Shown here: one piece after another, positions 1 to 6,325 of the stretch | Numbering within the stretch: the stretch's first letter is position 1 | Layout of the letters: every line of letters starts with the position of its first letter | NCBI GenBank assembly: GCA_009929095.1 | Contig: SABF01000067.1 | Coordinates: 1 to 7,670 of the forward strand | Origin: Erysipelotrichia bacterium | GTDB lineage: Bacteria > Bacillota_I > Bacilli_A > Erysipelotrichales > Erysipelotrichaceae | Length of the DNA: 7,670 nt | Direction: 5' to 3' | The notes under the pieces: generated by a model | What the model saw: only the letters and a program-made list of their open reading frames with translations | What the model was told of the DNA's origin: nothing | Databases searched by the model: none | Program-made: the position numbers and the translations under genes

Positions 1-972
1 GGGATAAATATCCTGATTGCAACTGGCTCTGAACCAATCATTCCATCCATCGAAGGAATTGATCATGCCGGGATTCTGACCAGTACTGATCTTCTGAATC
101 CGGCTGATCATCCATTTGAACATCTATGCATTATTGGCGGCGGTGTTATCGGCTGTGAGTTTGCCAATCTATATGCCAACCTAGGCAAACAGGTGACTGT
201 CATAGAAGCGATGCCGAGAATACTTCCTGAGATGGACTCTGAAATCAGCCAGAATCTCAGCATGCTGATGAAAAGAAGAAAGATGAGTATTCTGACTTCT
301 TCTAAAGTCACAAAACTGGAACCGGGCATTGTATGGATTGGTGACAAGGCAGTGGAGTGCGATGCGATTCTGATGGCAGTCGGACGAAGAAGCCAGTGTC
401 ATGATCTTTTTGCGGAAGGGCTGATTGAAATGGATCATCATTCAATCAAAGTGGATGAATCATTCCGCACTTCTCTTGAGCAGGTATATGCCTGCGGAGA
501 CTGTGTACACGGGATCCAGCTGGCACATTATGCCGCCGCCTGTGCAGAGCATATAGTTGAGACAGCTGTGCTTGGCAGATCAGACATTCATCTGGAAGCC
601 GTTCCGGCATGTGTCTATCTCAATGACGAGATTGCTGCTGTCGGTATGACAGAAATTCAGGCAAAGGAACAGGGAATCGCCTATCGTATCGGCAGGTATT
701 CCATGCTTGGCAACAGTCGTACGATTATCGAAAAGCGAGATCGCGGATTTATCAAGGTACTCAGCAGGGAAGATGGAACTGTGCTTGGCGCATGTATGAT
801 GTGTGCACGTGCTTCGGATCAGATTGAACTGTTCACTGATGCAATTGCACATCATCGCACTGTACAGGAACTAGCCGCACTGATCTATCCGCATCCAAGC
901 TTCTGTGAAGGAATCAGAGAGGCACTGGAGGATACGGTCAAGGATGCGATTCATATCATTTATCGGCACTGA
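1..972 (+). CDS. lpdA: Dihydrolipoamide dehydrogenase-like flavoprotein, 5'-truncated by window edge
   Basis: The frame is open from base 1 to a TGA at 970-972, giving 323 visible residues of a class I pyridine nucleotide-disulfide oxidoreductase. In this family the dihydrolipoamide dehydrogenases reoxidise the lipoyl arm of 2-oxoacid dehydrogenase or glycine cleavage complexes and pass electrons through FAD to NAD+. Visible landmarks, numbered from the first codon: ATGS at 7-10; the NAD-binding Rossmann loop GGGVIG at 46-51, followed by an acidic E69 at the end of the second strand, which fits NAD rather than NADP; the FAD-binding YACGDC at 163-168; and, in the C-terminal dimerisation domain, PHPSFCE at 297-303, where H298 and E303 match the catalytic His-Glu pair of the HPTxxE motif. 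The usual TDP of the interface domain reads LND here. About 140 N-terminal residues, including the redox CxxxxC, lie outside the window, so a mercuric reductase-like or other family member is not excluded. A terminator follows 50 bases downstream. Confidence 0.85.
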   Translation, partial: GINILIATGSEPIIPSIEGIDHAGILTSTDLLNPADHPFEHLCIIGGGVIGCEFANLYANLGKQVTVIEAMPRILPEMDSEISQNLSMLMKRRKMSILTSSKVTKLEPGIVWIGDKAVECDAILMAVGRRSQCHDLFAEGLIEMDHHSIKVDESFRTSLEQVYACGDCVHGIQLAHYAAACAEHIVETAVLGRSDIHLEAVPACVYLNDEIAAVGMTEIQAKEQGIAYRIGRYSMLGNSRTIIEKRDRGFIKVLSREDGTVLGACMMCARASDQIELFTDAIAHHRTVQELAALIYPHPSFCEGIREALEDTVKDAIHIIYRH

Positions 973-1022
973 TGGAATCGCTGCTTTCATCTTATATGAA
1001 CACTGAACTGCATAGTAACTAA

Positions 1023-1054
1023 AAAAAGGCGAACCGGAACATATTCGCCTTTTT
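1023..1054 (+). terminator. Intrinsic terminator after the lpdA-like gene
   Basis: AAAAAGGCGAA (1023-1033) pairs perfectly with TTCGCCTTTTT (1044-1054) across a 10-base loop. The 3' arm ends in a run of five T. It lies 50 bases after the stop codon. Because the 5' arm begins in a run of seven A, the same stem could also stop minus-strand transcripts coming from the tRNA side. Confidence 0.85.
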
Positions 1055-1081
1055 ATGAGGTTTATCAAGAGATTCAGTGAT

Positions 1082-1222
1082 TGCTGAGATTGCGGTCTCA
1101 GTATAGCTGTCGCTAACGATGATATCCTGCTTACGCATAATAACGCTGACTCCACCAATTTACGGGGTGGAATATAAGCGTATTGGCGAAGATGCACTGC
1201 ATGGTGCAGGTGTCTGCAGTGC
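1082..1222. other. Gene-free stretch with three adjacent hairpins
   Basis: Between the terminator and the tRNA (about 250 bases) no gene is supported. Three inverted repeats follow one another. TGCTGAGA (1082-1089) pairs with TCTCAGTA (1096-1103), including one G-U pair. TCCACC (1151-1156) pairs with GGTGGA (1166-1171), flanked by an outer ACGCT (1143-1147) and AGCGT (1177-1181). GCACTGCA (1194-1201) pairs with TGCAGTGC (1215-1222). The stems are short (5-8 bp) and none ends in a T-run, so they are not typical terminators. They could be part of a small structured RNA or trailer, or chance. Strand is undecided. Confidence 0.35.
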
Positions 1223-1306
1223 TGCAGTATAAGTGCGGAATAACGGGTATTCCATAGGATCCAGGTAAGTGATAACCAGTGAATGATATGCGACTGAAAT
1301 AGAAAT

Positions 1307-1383
1307 TGGTCGGAATGACGGGATTTGAACCCGTGACCTCTTCGTCCCTAACGAAGCGCGCTACCAAGCTGCGCCACATTCCG
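1307..1383 (-). tRNA. tRNA-Pro with anticodon AGG
   Basis: Read on the minus strand, this folds into a complete cloverleaf of 77 nt. The acceptor stem is CGGAATG with CATTCCG. The D arm is GCGC/GCGC with a loop containing GG. The anticodon stem is CTTCG/CGAAG around the loop TTAGGGA. The T arm is ACGGG/CCCGT around TTCAAAT. A discriminator A and an encoded CCA (1307-1309) complete the 3' end. Counting the seven-base loop as positions 32-38 puts the anticodon AGG at bases 1349-1347, with T33 and G37, so the tRNA reads CCN proline codons. The AGG anticodon is unusual because bacterial proline tRNAs normally carry T, G or C at position 34. A34 would be expected to need deamination to inosine to read CCC and CCA as well as CCT. 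A well-matched promoter lies upstream; no clear terminator is visible downstream. Confidence 0.95.
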
Positions 1384-1426
1384 AAATCCGCGTCGACAGC
1401 AGCTGAAGCCTACTGAAGACTTAATA

Positions 1427-1455
1427 ATAGTATATTAGACGTGATGTAAATTCAA
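1427..1455 (-). promoter_or_regulatory. Probable sigma-70/A promoter of tRNA-Pro
   Basis: On the minus strand, TTGAAT (1455-1450) is followed by a 17-base spacer and TACTAT (1432-1427), about 44 bases before the tRNA 5' end. The AT-rich spacer also contains TATACT and TATTAT, so the exact -10 box is uncertain. TTTACA is an alternative -35 box. Position and spacing fit a stable-RNA promoter with a short 5' leader. Confidence 0.55.
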
Positions 1456-1880
1456 TGAGCAGTTTCAGCAGGATGATGAAGCATGATTCCACAGAGCTGG
1501 ACAGATAGAAGAGGATTATGTGCGGGTTGAAGCGGAAATACAGTCTGAAAAGATTATCGTCTCAGAAACAGGAACCCCGTAAGCGAATATTAAAGAGATG
1601 ATTGATTTTCAATGCACTAAAAATGCCGGACTTGAAAATAAGGCTGAATCCGCCTGCGCGATATGCAGAGAGGATGATGTCTGCACACTGATTATGACCA
1701 AACAGCACTGTCATCCTTAAAGCGCTCAGTGCATTCAGACTTATGTTTATATAATCTGTGATGCATGCAGCGTCATACAGCAAGGGCAGAACAGCCTGCT
1801 GCAATATATAAGATCTGCATAGATATCCCAAACAGCCTCACGGAACAATGAAAATCACTGCAATCCGGGTTTATTGTGAC
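1456..1880. other. Stretch without a supportable gene
   Basis: This separates the 3' end of the cyclase gene from the tRNA promoter. Two reading frames look faintly coding but are not convincing. One is an 89-codon minus-strand frame (1562-1831) that opens with TTG and has only a weak AGG upstream; its product matches nothing I recognise. The other is a 27-codon, very basic plus-strand frame (1518-1601) with GAGG just before its ATG. Either could be decayed gene sequence. No repeat, mobile element or RNA gene is visible. Confidence 0.4.
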
Positions 1881-1935
1881 AGATATTTCAAATCCGGCTT
1901 ATAGTTTATAAACTAAAATACTTTTAAAAATATCT
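1881..1935. repeat. Nested inverted repeat around a 14-bp perfect palindrome
   Basis: AGATATTT (1881-1888) and AAATATCT (1928-1935) are exact inverted copies. They are almost exactly centred on the perfect palindrome TAGTTTATAAACTA (1902-1915): the two centres differ by half a base. The element begins 16 bases past the cyclase stop codon. Possible roles are a weak terminator or processing site of the cyclase mRNA, or a protein-binding operator. It has no GC-rich stem and no classic terminator shape. Confidence 0.4.
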
Positions 1936-1950
1936 CACTGCAGGTGACAG

Positions 1951-4749
1951 TCATTGATTGAACAGCGCAAACTGATTGCGACCATTCTTCTTTGCCTGAT
2001 AGAGGGCGATGTCAGCATTTTTATATACTTCTACAAAATCACCTGCGCTTCCATCAAAGACTGCGGCGCCAATACTGACCGACTGATAAATTCCGCCGCC
2101 TATATCATGATTGAGCACGCTGCGTACTCGTTCCAGCATCGCTTTGAGCACTTCTTCGTCTGAAAGATTCACGAAACAGAAGGAAAACTCGTCTCCTCCT
2201 AATCTGCCTAGAAGATCGCCTTCACGCAGGGTCTTTCGAAGATCAGCGGCCACCTGACGCAGCACCTGATCACCCATGTCATGTCCAAGGGTGTCGTTTA
2301 CATCCTTAAAGTGATCCACATCCATCATAATGAGTACATGTCTCTGATGTCCCTGCCTAGCAATCAATGCGTTAATCGCGCCTGCATAGGCGGCACGGTT
2401 CATTATTCCTGTCAGAGCATCCGTCTCTGAGCGCTGGATCAGGCTGAGTTCTGAATTTTTCTTTGCATCAATATCCAGCACGGCAACAAATGCCTTTAAA
2501 TCATCATTGTCAGCATATTTTACCACTTGAATACTGAGCTGAAGCCAGCGATAGTTTTCACCGAATTTCATGCGAAATTCTAGTTTGTGCGAAAAAATAC
2601 CGTTTTGGAACTGCTTCGTCAGACCTGTACAATCCATCAGCTGACGGAGAGCCTGTCGGTCATCTGGATGAGCCAGTGAAGAGTAGGTCTCTGTGTATGC
2701 GTCAAAATTCTGATCACTTGCCAGATTGTTAATTAGATGACCGGCACTTTCATCAATCACATTGCGGGTCAGATTGCAGGCGAAGGTTGTAATCTGCTGG
2801 GAGGGCACTGACTCTGCCTCCTGCCTCAGACGCTCATAAGCAAGTTCCTTTTCCCGCTGCTGCGTGATGTCATAGAAGGAAATCACTGCCTGATCCGGTT
2901 TGTGCTCCTGATCATAGACTAAGGTGAAATCCACATGATACCAGCGGAATTCTGATAAATCCCGGGCGTAGAGCTGTAAAACAGCAGAACCTCTTTCATC
3001 ACCGCGATGAATCTTGCGATATAACTCCAGATGTTTTTCTACGCTGCTTTTTCCGATGAAATTTAAATCAATCAGTGACTGTTCGGCATTTTCGCACACT
3101 TCAGCAACCCCGAACCGACGAACAGCCTTTCGATGTGAATACAGACGTCGGGTTTTAATGTCATAGCGCATGATATATTTATCGCTTTGTTCAGCGGCAA
3201 TACGGAATTCAAGCCCCTGGATTCGCAGCTGTTCTTCAAAACTCTTTCGCAGTGTGATATCTGTCAAAACCGATACAATTTCACCTTTATCTGGCAGATA
3301 ATTATTGGCTGTCAGCATGTACATGGTTTTCCCTGATTTATGCCGGGCTCTTGCCTCAATTTCGAAATTCAACTCATTATTTTTTACCTTTTCTGTTAAT
3401 TCTCGATGCAGCTGTTCCCGATCCTCCTCCAAAAGCATAAAATCAAAGTGATCAAATCCAACGGCTTTGGCCTCCTCGGGTTCATAGCCGAACATGCGGT
3501 AATATGTGTCATTTCCATAGAGAATAGGAAAATCATCTCGAGAGCTTATTCGGCTGATACCGCTAGGAATAGTCTGGGTGAGCTGTTCAAACTGACGGGC
3601 TTGCTGGATTTCAGAAATTGATCGTCGGATAGTGAATATGCTCAGTGCCCCGACAAACATAAGAGTTGCTGTCCGGAAGAGCAGCGCATAGGTGCTGATG
3701 GCTCCAAAATAGAAAGCAGCCAATGCACCGATCATCGCAGCCGCAAACAAACAGAGCCCCCAAAACAATTCTGGCATGCGAAGCTTTCCATTATCGTTTC
3801 TATCCTGCCACGCATAATAGAGAGTCACAGCCAATCCTGCAAAGACCAGAATATGTGTCATGGGCAGCAGCAGGGATAAAGGCTTGCTGAAAAAGACTGC
3901 TGCGGTAACAGAGAGCAGGAATGAAAGCATAAACCCGCCAGAGAACAACAGCATGACTTTCCCGCTTTTGGGCATGCATTCACCAATGAATCGTACAAAA
4001 GGAACAGGCAGCAGCATAAAGCAGTAGAAGGACAGAAAATACCATGCATCATTATAGGAACCAAACAGGCAGGGGACATTGTCATCAATCAGCATCCAAA
4101 CGCCTGACATCAGGATGAACAGACTGAGCCATATCATGGTTCTGTTTGCATAGCGTTCCTTTTGTTTTTTTAGCAGAATGCCTGCGATAAACAGTCCAAC
4201 CGACAGTGCAATCATGAAAACTGCGATTACAATCGGGAAAACGCTCTGCTGTGCCAATTTACTCATCAGAGCATGGCGATTGGCAAGCAGCAGTTCAGAG
4301 GGCAGCTGACCTTGATTGCCATCCGTCTTTTGAATTTGCAGCGTGATCGTTTGTCCTGCATCGCTTTCTTGAAGTGGAATAATCACCCAGATTCCGGTAT
4401 AGGTTATGCCGAATGTTCGATCTCGGCAGACACCCTCGCAAAATATCTCCCTGCCATTAACAAAACTGGACACTTCGTTATGATTGGACTGCATAAAAAG
4501 CACTGCATCTTCTGGCAGCGTATCCGGAAGAGTTTTACTCACTGTCACGGAATTGATTCCATCAGAATAGTTGGTGCCATCTATTGAAACTGGAACCTTG
4601 TACTGCGAGTCAATCCAGTCCCTGGAATAATTCAGCAAGTCACCCTGCGCACCGGAGGATATTCCATATGGAAACGCTCCGGCATAAAGGCAGATCCCCA
4701 GCATCAGCACAGCAGATACAGAAAACAGAATTGAAAACAATCGTTTCAT
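1951..4749 (-). CDS. Membrane sensor diguanylate cyclase (extracytoplasmic domain-7TM-3xPAS-GGDEF)
   Basis: This gene encodes 932 residues and is predicted to make cyclic di-GMP from two GTP at the inner face of the membrane in response to an outside ligand. Domains in order: signal peptide (1-26), MKR then a hydrophobic stretch ending near AGA; an extracytoplasmic beta-rich domain (about 45-165) like the jelly-roll of 7TMR-DISM receptors; seven membrane segments (about 170-193, 204-222, 235-255, 265-287, 291-314, 328-351, 354-374); three PAS/PAC-like regions (about 389-501, 510-633, 650-766) ending in motifs such as LTDITLRK and FYDITQQR; and a GGDEF domain (770-932). The cyclase domain looks active. 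It has DALTGIMNR, MDVDHFKDVND (809-819, metal/GTP), an intact GGDEF (851-855), and an RxxD inhibitory site (842-845) exactly five residues before it, so feedback inhibition by product is expected. Start choice: two in-frame ATGs lie six bases apart, and the first abuts the Shine-Dalgarno sequence, so the second is preferred. No convincing promoter was found. The extracellular ligand is unknown. Confidence 0.93.
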   Translation of the reverse strand: MKRLFSILFSVSAVLMLGICLYAGAFPYGISSGAQGDLLNYSRDWIDSQYKVPVSIDGTNYSDGINSVTVSKTLPDTLPEDAVLFMQSNHNEVSSFVNGREIFCEGVCRDRTFGITYTGIWVIIPLQESDAGQTITLQIQKTDGNQGQLPSELLLANRHALMSKLAQQSVFPIVIAVFMIALSVGLFIAGILLKKQKERYANRTMIWLSLFILMSGVWMLIDDNVPCLFGSYNDAWYFLSFYCFMLLPVPFVRFIGECMPKSGKVMLLFSGGFMLSFLLSVTAAVFFSKPLSLLLPMTHILVFAGLAVTLYYAWQDRNDNGKLRMPELFWGLCLFAAAMIGALAAFYFGAISTYALLFRTATLMFVGALSIFTIRRSISEIQQARQFEQLTQTIPSGISRISSRDDFPILYGNDTYYRMFGYEPEEAKAVGFDHFDFMLLEEDREQLHRELTEKVKNNELNFEIEARARHKSGKTMYMLTANNYLPDKGEIVSVLTDITLRKSFEEQLRIQGLEFRIAAEQSDKYIMRYDIKTRRLYSHRKAVRRFGVAEVCENAEQSLIDLNFIGKSSVEKHLELYRKIHRGDERGSAVLQLYARDLSEFRWYHVDFTLVYDQEHKPDQAVISFYDITQQREKELAYERLRQEAESVPSQQITTFACNLTRNVIDESAGHLINNLASDQNFDAYTETYSSLAHPDDRQALRQLMDCTGLTKQFQNGIFSHKLEFRMKFGENYRWLQLSIQVVKYADNDDLKAFVAVLDIDAKKNSELSLIQRSETDALTGIMNRAAYAGAINALIARQGHQRHVLIMMDVDHFKDVNDTLGHDMGDQVLRQVAADLRKTLREGDLLGRLGGDEFSFCFVNLSDEEVLKAMLERVRSVLNHDIGGGIYQSVSIGAAVFDGSAGDFVEVYKNADIALYQAKKNGRNQFALFNQ

Positions 4750-4755
4750 GAACAT

Positions 4756-4763
4756 CTCCCTTT
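4756..4763 (-). promoter_or_regulatory. Ribosome binding site that decides the cyclase start
   Basis: AAAGGGAG on the minus strand directly touches an in-frame ATG at 4755-4753, which leaves no spacing. The next in-frame ATG (4749-4747) has six bases between it and this site. That spacing is workable, so the second ATG is the likelier start. It also gives a canonical signal peptide beginning MKR. Confidence 0.7.
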
Positions 4764-4813
4764 GTTACAGATAAACCATAGTGCCTCATTGTTTTTGATG
4801 CTCTGAACAGCGT

Positions 4814-5146
4814 ATGATCATCAGCTTTGTCATCTCAGCTTCCGATCAGCTGCTGGCAATTCATTGTTTGATAAAGTATGTCAGGGTTTGCTGGATAGAA
4901 GAGGTGTACACTTTTTCTGGTTATATAAAGGTTGAACACTCTCTTCAAAATCAGCCGGAAGCAGTCATGGCGATAATGGAACAGCGTTGTAATCTTTCTG
5001 GTTCAACGGGTAAATTGTCTTGCATAGTTATCAGTCCGTCTTTTCTATTTGCTGCACAGAGCACGTTCATGTCTTTATCCAATGCAGATGTGCGATTGGT
5101 GCATTGTGAAGTGATATTCTACAAGCAGGATAGTATTTACAGATGA
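4814..5146 (+). CDS. Doubtful 110-residue ORF, no recognised family
   Basis: This is an open frame of 110 codons starting with ATG, divergent from the cyclase gene, with 64 bases between the two starts. I do not recognise the product. It has a hydrophobic N-terminal third, five cysteines and no obvious motif. Codon choice is not obviously non-coding, but no Shine-Dalgarno sequence precedes the ATG. An in-frame stop lies shortly upstream, so this is not the visible end of a longer frame. A hairpin element starts 36 bases after the stop. It could be a small real gene, a gene relic, or chance. The rest of 4764-5182 holds nothing else I can support. Confidence 0.15.
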   Translation: MIISFVISASDQLLAIHCLIKYVRVCWIEEVYTFSGYIKVEHSLQNQPEAVMAIMEQRCNLSGSTGKLSCIVISPSFLFAAQSTFMSLSNADVRLVHCEVIFYKQDSIYR

Positions 5147-5182
5147 AGGAAATTTCAGCGGCATAGATCTGATATTGGGGAT

Positions 5183-5253
5183 GTGAGATATATCAGGATG
5201 AGCCGACACATCAGTGCCCTCGTCCTGATGTATGCGGCAGTTATCTCACTGCC
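5183..5253 (+). ncRNA. Candidate structured RNA element with alternative hairpins
   Basis: Bases 5188-5202 pair with 5219-5233 as a 15-bp stem around a 16-base loop. Two of the pairs are U-G in the plus-strand transcript, and these would be A-C mismatches on the other strand, so the fold is better as plus-strand RNA. An outer stem GTGAGATA (5183-5190) with TATCTCAC (5242-5249) partly competes with it. The 3' outer arm also lies within a second hairpin, GGCAGT (5236-5241) with ACTGCC (5248-5253), which is followed by TTT. The two pairings of 5242-5253 exclude each other, a layout seen in attenuators and riboswitch-like switches. No known riboswitch class was recognised, and no solid plus-strand gene follows. 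It could instead act as a terminator-like end for the doubtful ORF upstream. Confidence 0.35.
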
Positions 5254-5331
5254 TTTGGCTGTATAGAATTTCTAAATTCGATTCACAGCATGGATGTACC
5301 TTTATTATATATTAGTTTTCAGCCATATTAC

Positions 5332-5487
5332 TCACACTCTCGTGCAGCTGAGCGAGTATTTCCCGGCATGCCGATTGAGATGACTTGTGTGGGTTTCATT
5401 GGGCAGAATATGCGTTTCAGCACCGGCACGGTTATGCGCCCAAGCTGTGATCTGTAAATCTGCATTACTGCTATATTTCAAAGAATC
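5332..5487 (-). pseudogene. Possible relic of an alpha/beta-hydrolase (esterase) C-terminus
   Basis: A 51-codon minus-strand frame between two stops reads like the end of an alpha/beta-hydrolase of the acetyl-esterase/dienelactone-hydrolase type. An Asp opens the fragment (D1, after which family members usually read xLVP). It is followed by YSSNA (5-9), an amphipathic helix region, then AGAETHILPNETH (21-33). H33 sits 32 residues after D1, close to the usual distance between the catalytic Asp and His, and GAETHILP resembles the common GVxxELHxxP strand. The frame is preceded directly by a stop codon, and no N-terminal part or nucleophile elbow (GxSxG) is seen upstream, so nothing functional remains. 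The stretch is also richer in G+C than its flanks. The resemblance is from memory of the family pattern and could be coincidence. The plus strand across the same bases is open too (54 codons from 5290). Confidence 0.3.
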
Positions 5488-5536
5488 TCACCATCCTGAT
5501 TTGCCTGATAGTCTGTCAGAATGAATAGAAGATCTG

Positions 5537-5959
5537 TTATTTCTTGAGACGTATGGCAATCAGCTTCTTTACGTCATCTAGAATTTCCTTCTTTGTGACA
5601 GGAATCATCAGCCAGCGGCTGCTGTTAAAGAGCTTGGTTTCTGAATAGAGATTTTGAACTTCCTCCGTACACTGCGGCAGCAATAATTCTGCTTCCATTG
5701 TCTCACGGCTGCCCACGCAGACAAGACAGATGAAAAATCCTTCGTTTGGGTACAGTGTACAAAGAGCTCGGCTGTTTTTACGATATTTCACATTCCAGCC
5801 GGGTGCACAGGAACAGATGCTGTAATTGATCTTTGGTAAAACGCTGTATTGGATTTCCAGGTAAGTGCACAGTTCGTCCCATAAGGGATTCGTAACGAAA
5901 GCAGATATTTCCAGCATGCTTGGCATCTTTGCCTGAGAATAGCAATCACTCCACTTCAT
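5537..5959 (-). CDS. DUF3788 family protein
   Basis: This gene encodes 140 residues with the full-length pattern of DUF3788, a small cytoplasmic protein family common in gut Bacillota and Bacteroidota. No biochemical role is established that I can name. Family-type landmarks visible here are NPLW (24-27), a YSICSCAPGWNVKYR core (46-60), LCTLYP (66-71), the strand FFICLVCVG (75-83), and a C-terminal RWLMIPV (115-121) leading to a helix ILDDVKKLIAIR. There is no signal peptide and no membrane segment. The ATG at 5959 is chosen because it has a near-perfect AGGAGGAA seven bases upstream; an in-frame TTG ten codons earlier has no such site. It stands alone, 366 bases from the next minus-strand gene upstream and over 700 bases from the cyclase gene downstream, so it is probably transcribed separately. 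No terminator with a T-run is seen after it. Confidence 0.85.
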   Translation of the reverse strand: MKWSDCYSQAKMPSMLEISAFVTNPLWDELCTYLEIQYSVLPKINYSICSCAPGWNVKYRKNSRALCTLYPNEGFFICLVCVGSRETMEAELLLPQCTEEVQNLYSETKLFNSSRWLMIPVTKKEILDDVKKLIAIRLKK

Positions 5960-5965
5960 AATGGA

Positions 5966-5973
5966 TTCCTCCT
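5966..5973 (-). promoter_or_regulatory. Strong ribosome binding site of the DUF3788 gene
   Basis: AGGAGGAA on the minus strand, six bases before the ATG at 5959-5957. It is a near-complete complement of the 16S rRNA 3' end. It fixes the start and rules out the upstream TTG alternative. Confidence 0.85.
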
Positions 5974-6325
5974 GCATGGAAAGAGACAATATCAGATTCG
6001 GAGTACACGGTCAGGGCAAATGATTTGAATTCATTCTACTGCAGGTCGGGAAAATCCGCGATTGGCGTCATACCAAAACAGTGAAAGTAATTAATGAAAA
6101 GTGAAGCTTAGTCTTTTCTGGAATAATCAATTTCAGTAAGCATTCTCAAGATATTTATAAAACATTATTACGCTTTTTGGCTGCTGACACACTGCAGTGT
6201 GCGGTTCAGGAAGAATTTCTCTGGAACTCAATGATTTTTGCCGTGAGTCCCGCTGTATATAAAGCGTTAATCATTATGGTCATATTATTCATAAAGGGAA
6301 AAGCGGCTGCCTGATTTAGCCCTGA
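5974..6325. other. Gene-free gap with a perfect palindrome
   Basis: No ORF is supportable in these 352 bases, which are AT-rich in the middle. The clearest structure is the 14-bp perfect palindrome CACACTGCAGTGTG (6188-6201), which could be an operator. A promoter for the DUF3788 gene is expected here, but no -35/-10 pair is convincing; the best minus-strand candidate is TTGAGA (6150-6145) with a poor -10. Just past the fusion gene's stop there is only a weak 4-bp stem (GGCT/AGCC) followed by a short T-run on the minus strand, too weak to call a terminator. Confidence 0.4.

Noticed and set aside
1131..1379. Minus-strand ORF of 82 codons
   Set aside because: Its N-terminal half is the translated tRNA-Pro gene, which gives the familiar spurious VTGSNPVIPT-type peptide.
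1518..1601. Plus-strand 27-codon, strongly basic ORF with GAGG before its ATG
   Set aside because: Too short, no family resemblance, no promoter or terminator context. Basic composition alone is not evidence.
1562..1831. Minus-strand frame of 89 codons
   Set aside because: It has a TTG start, only a weak AGG upstream and no recognisable motif. Described under the gene-free stretch but not called as a gene.
4821..4851. Three direct copies of TCAGCT within 31 bases upstream of the cyclase gene
   Set aside because: Six-base copies with irregular spacing (14 and 11) are within chance, and no promoter could be placed beside them.
4764..5260. Search for a cyclic di-GMP riboswitch leader ahead of the cyclase gene
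   Set aside because: No class I or class II consensus blocks were seen on the minus strand; the hairpin element at 5183-5253 folds better on the plus strand.
1261..5868. Shared 11-mer CCAGGTAAGTG at 1261-1271 and 5858-5868
   Set aside because: One copy is inside the DUF3788 coding sequence and the flanks do not match, so it is a chance repeat.
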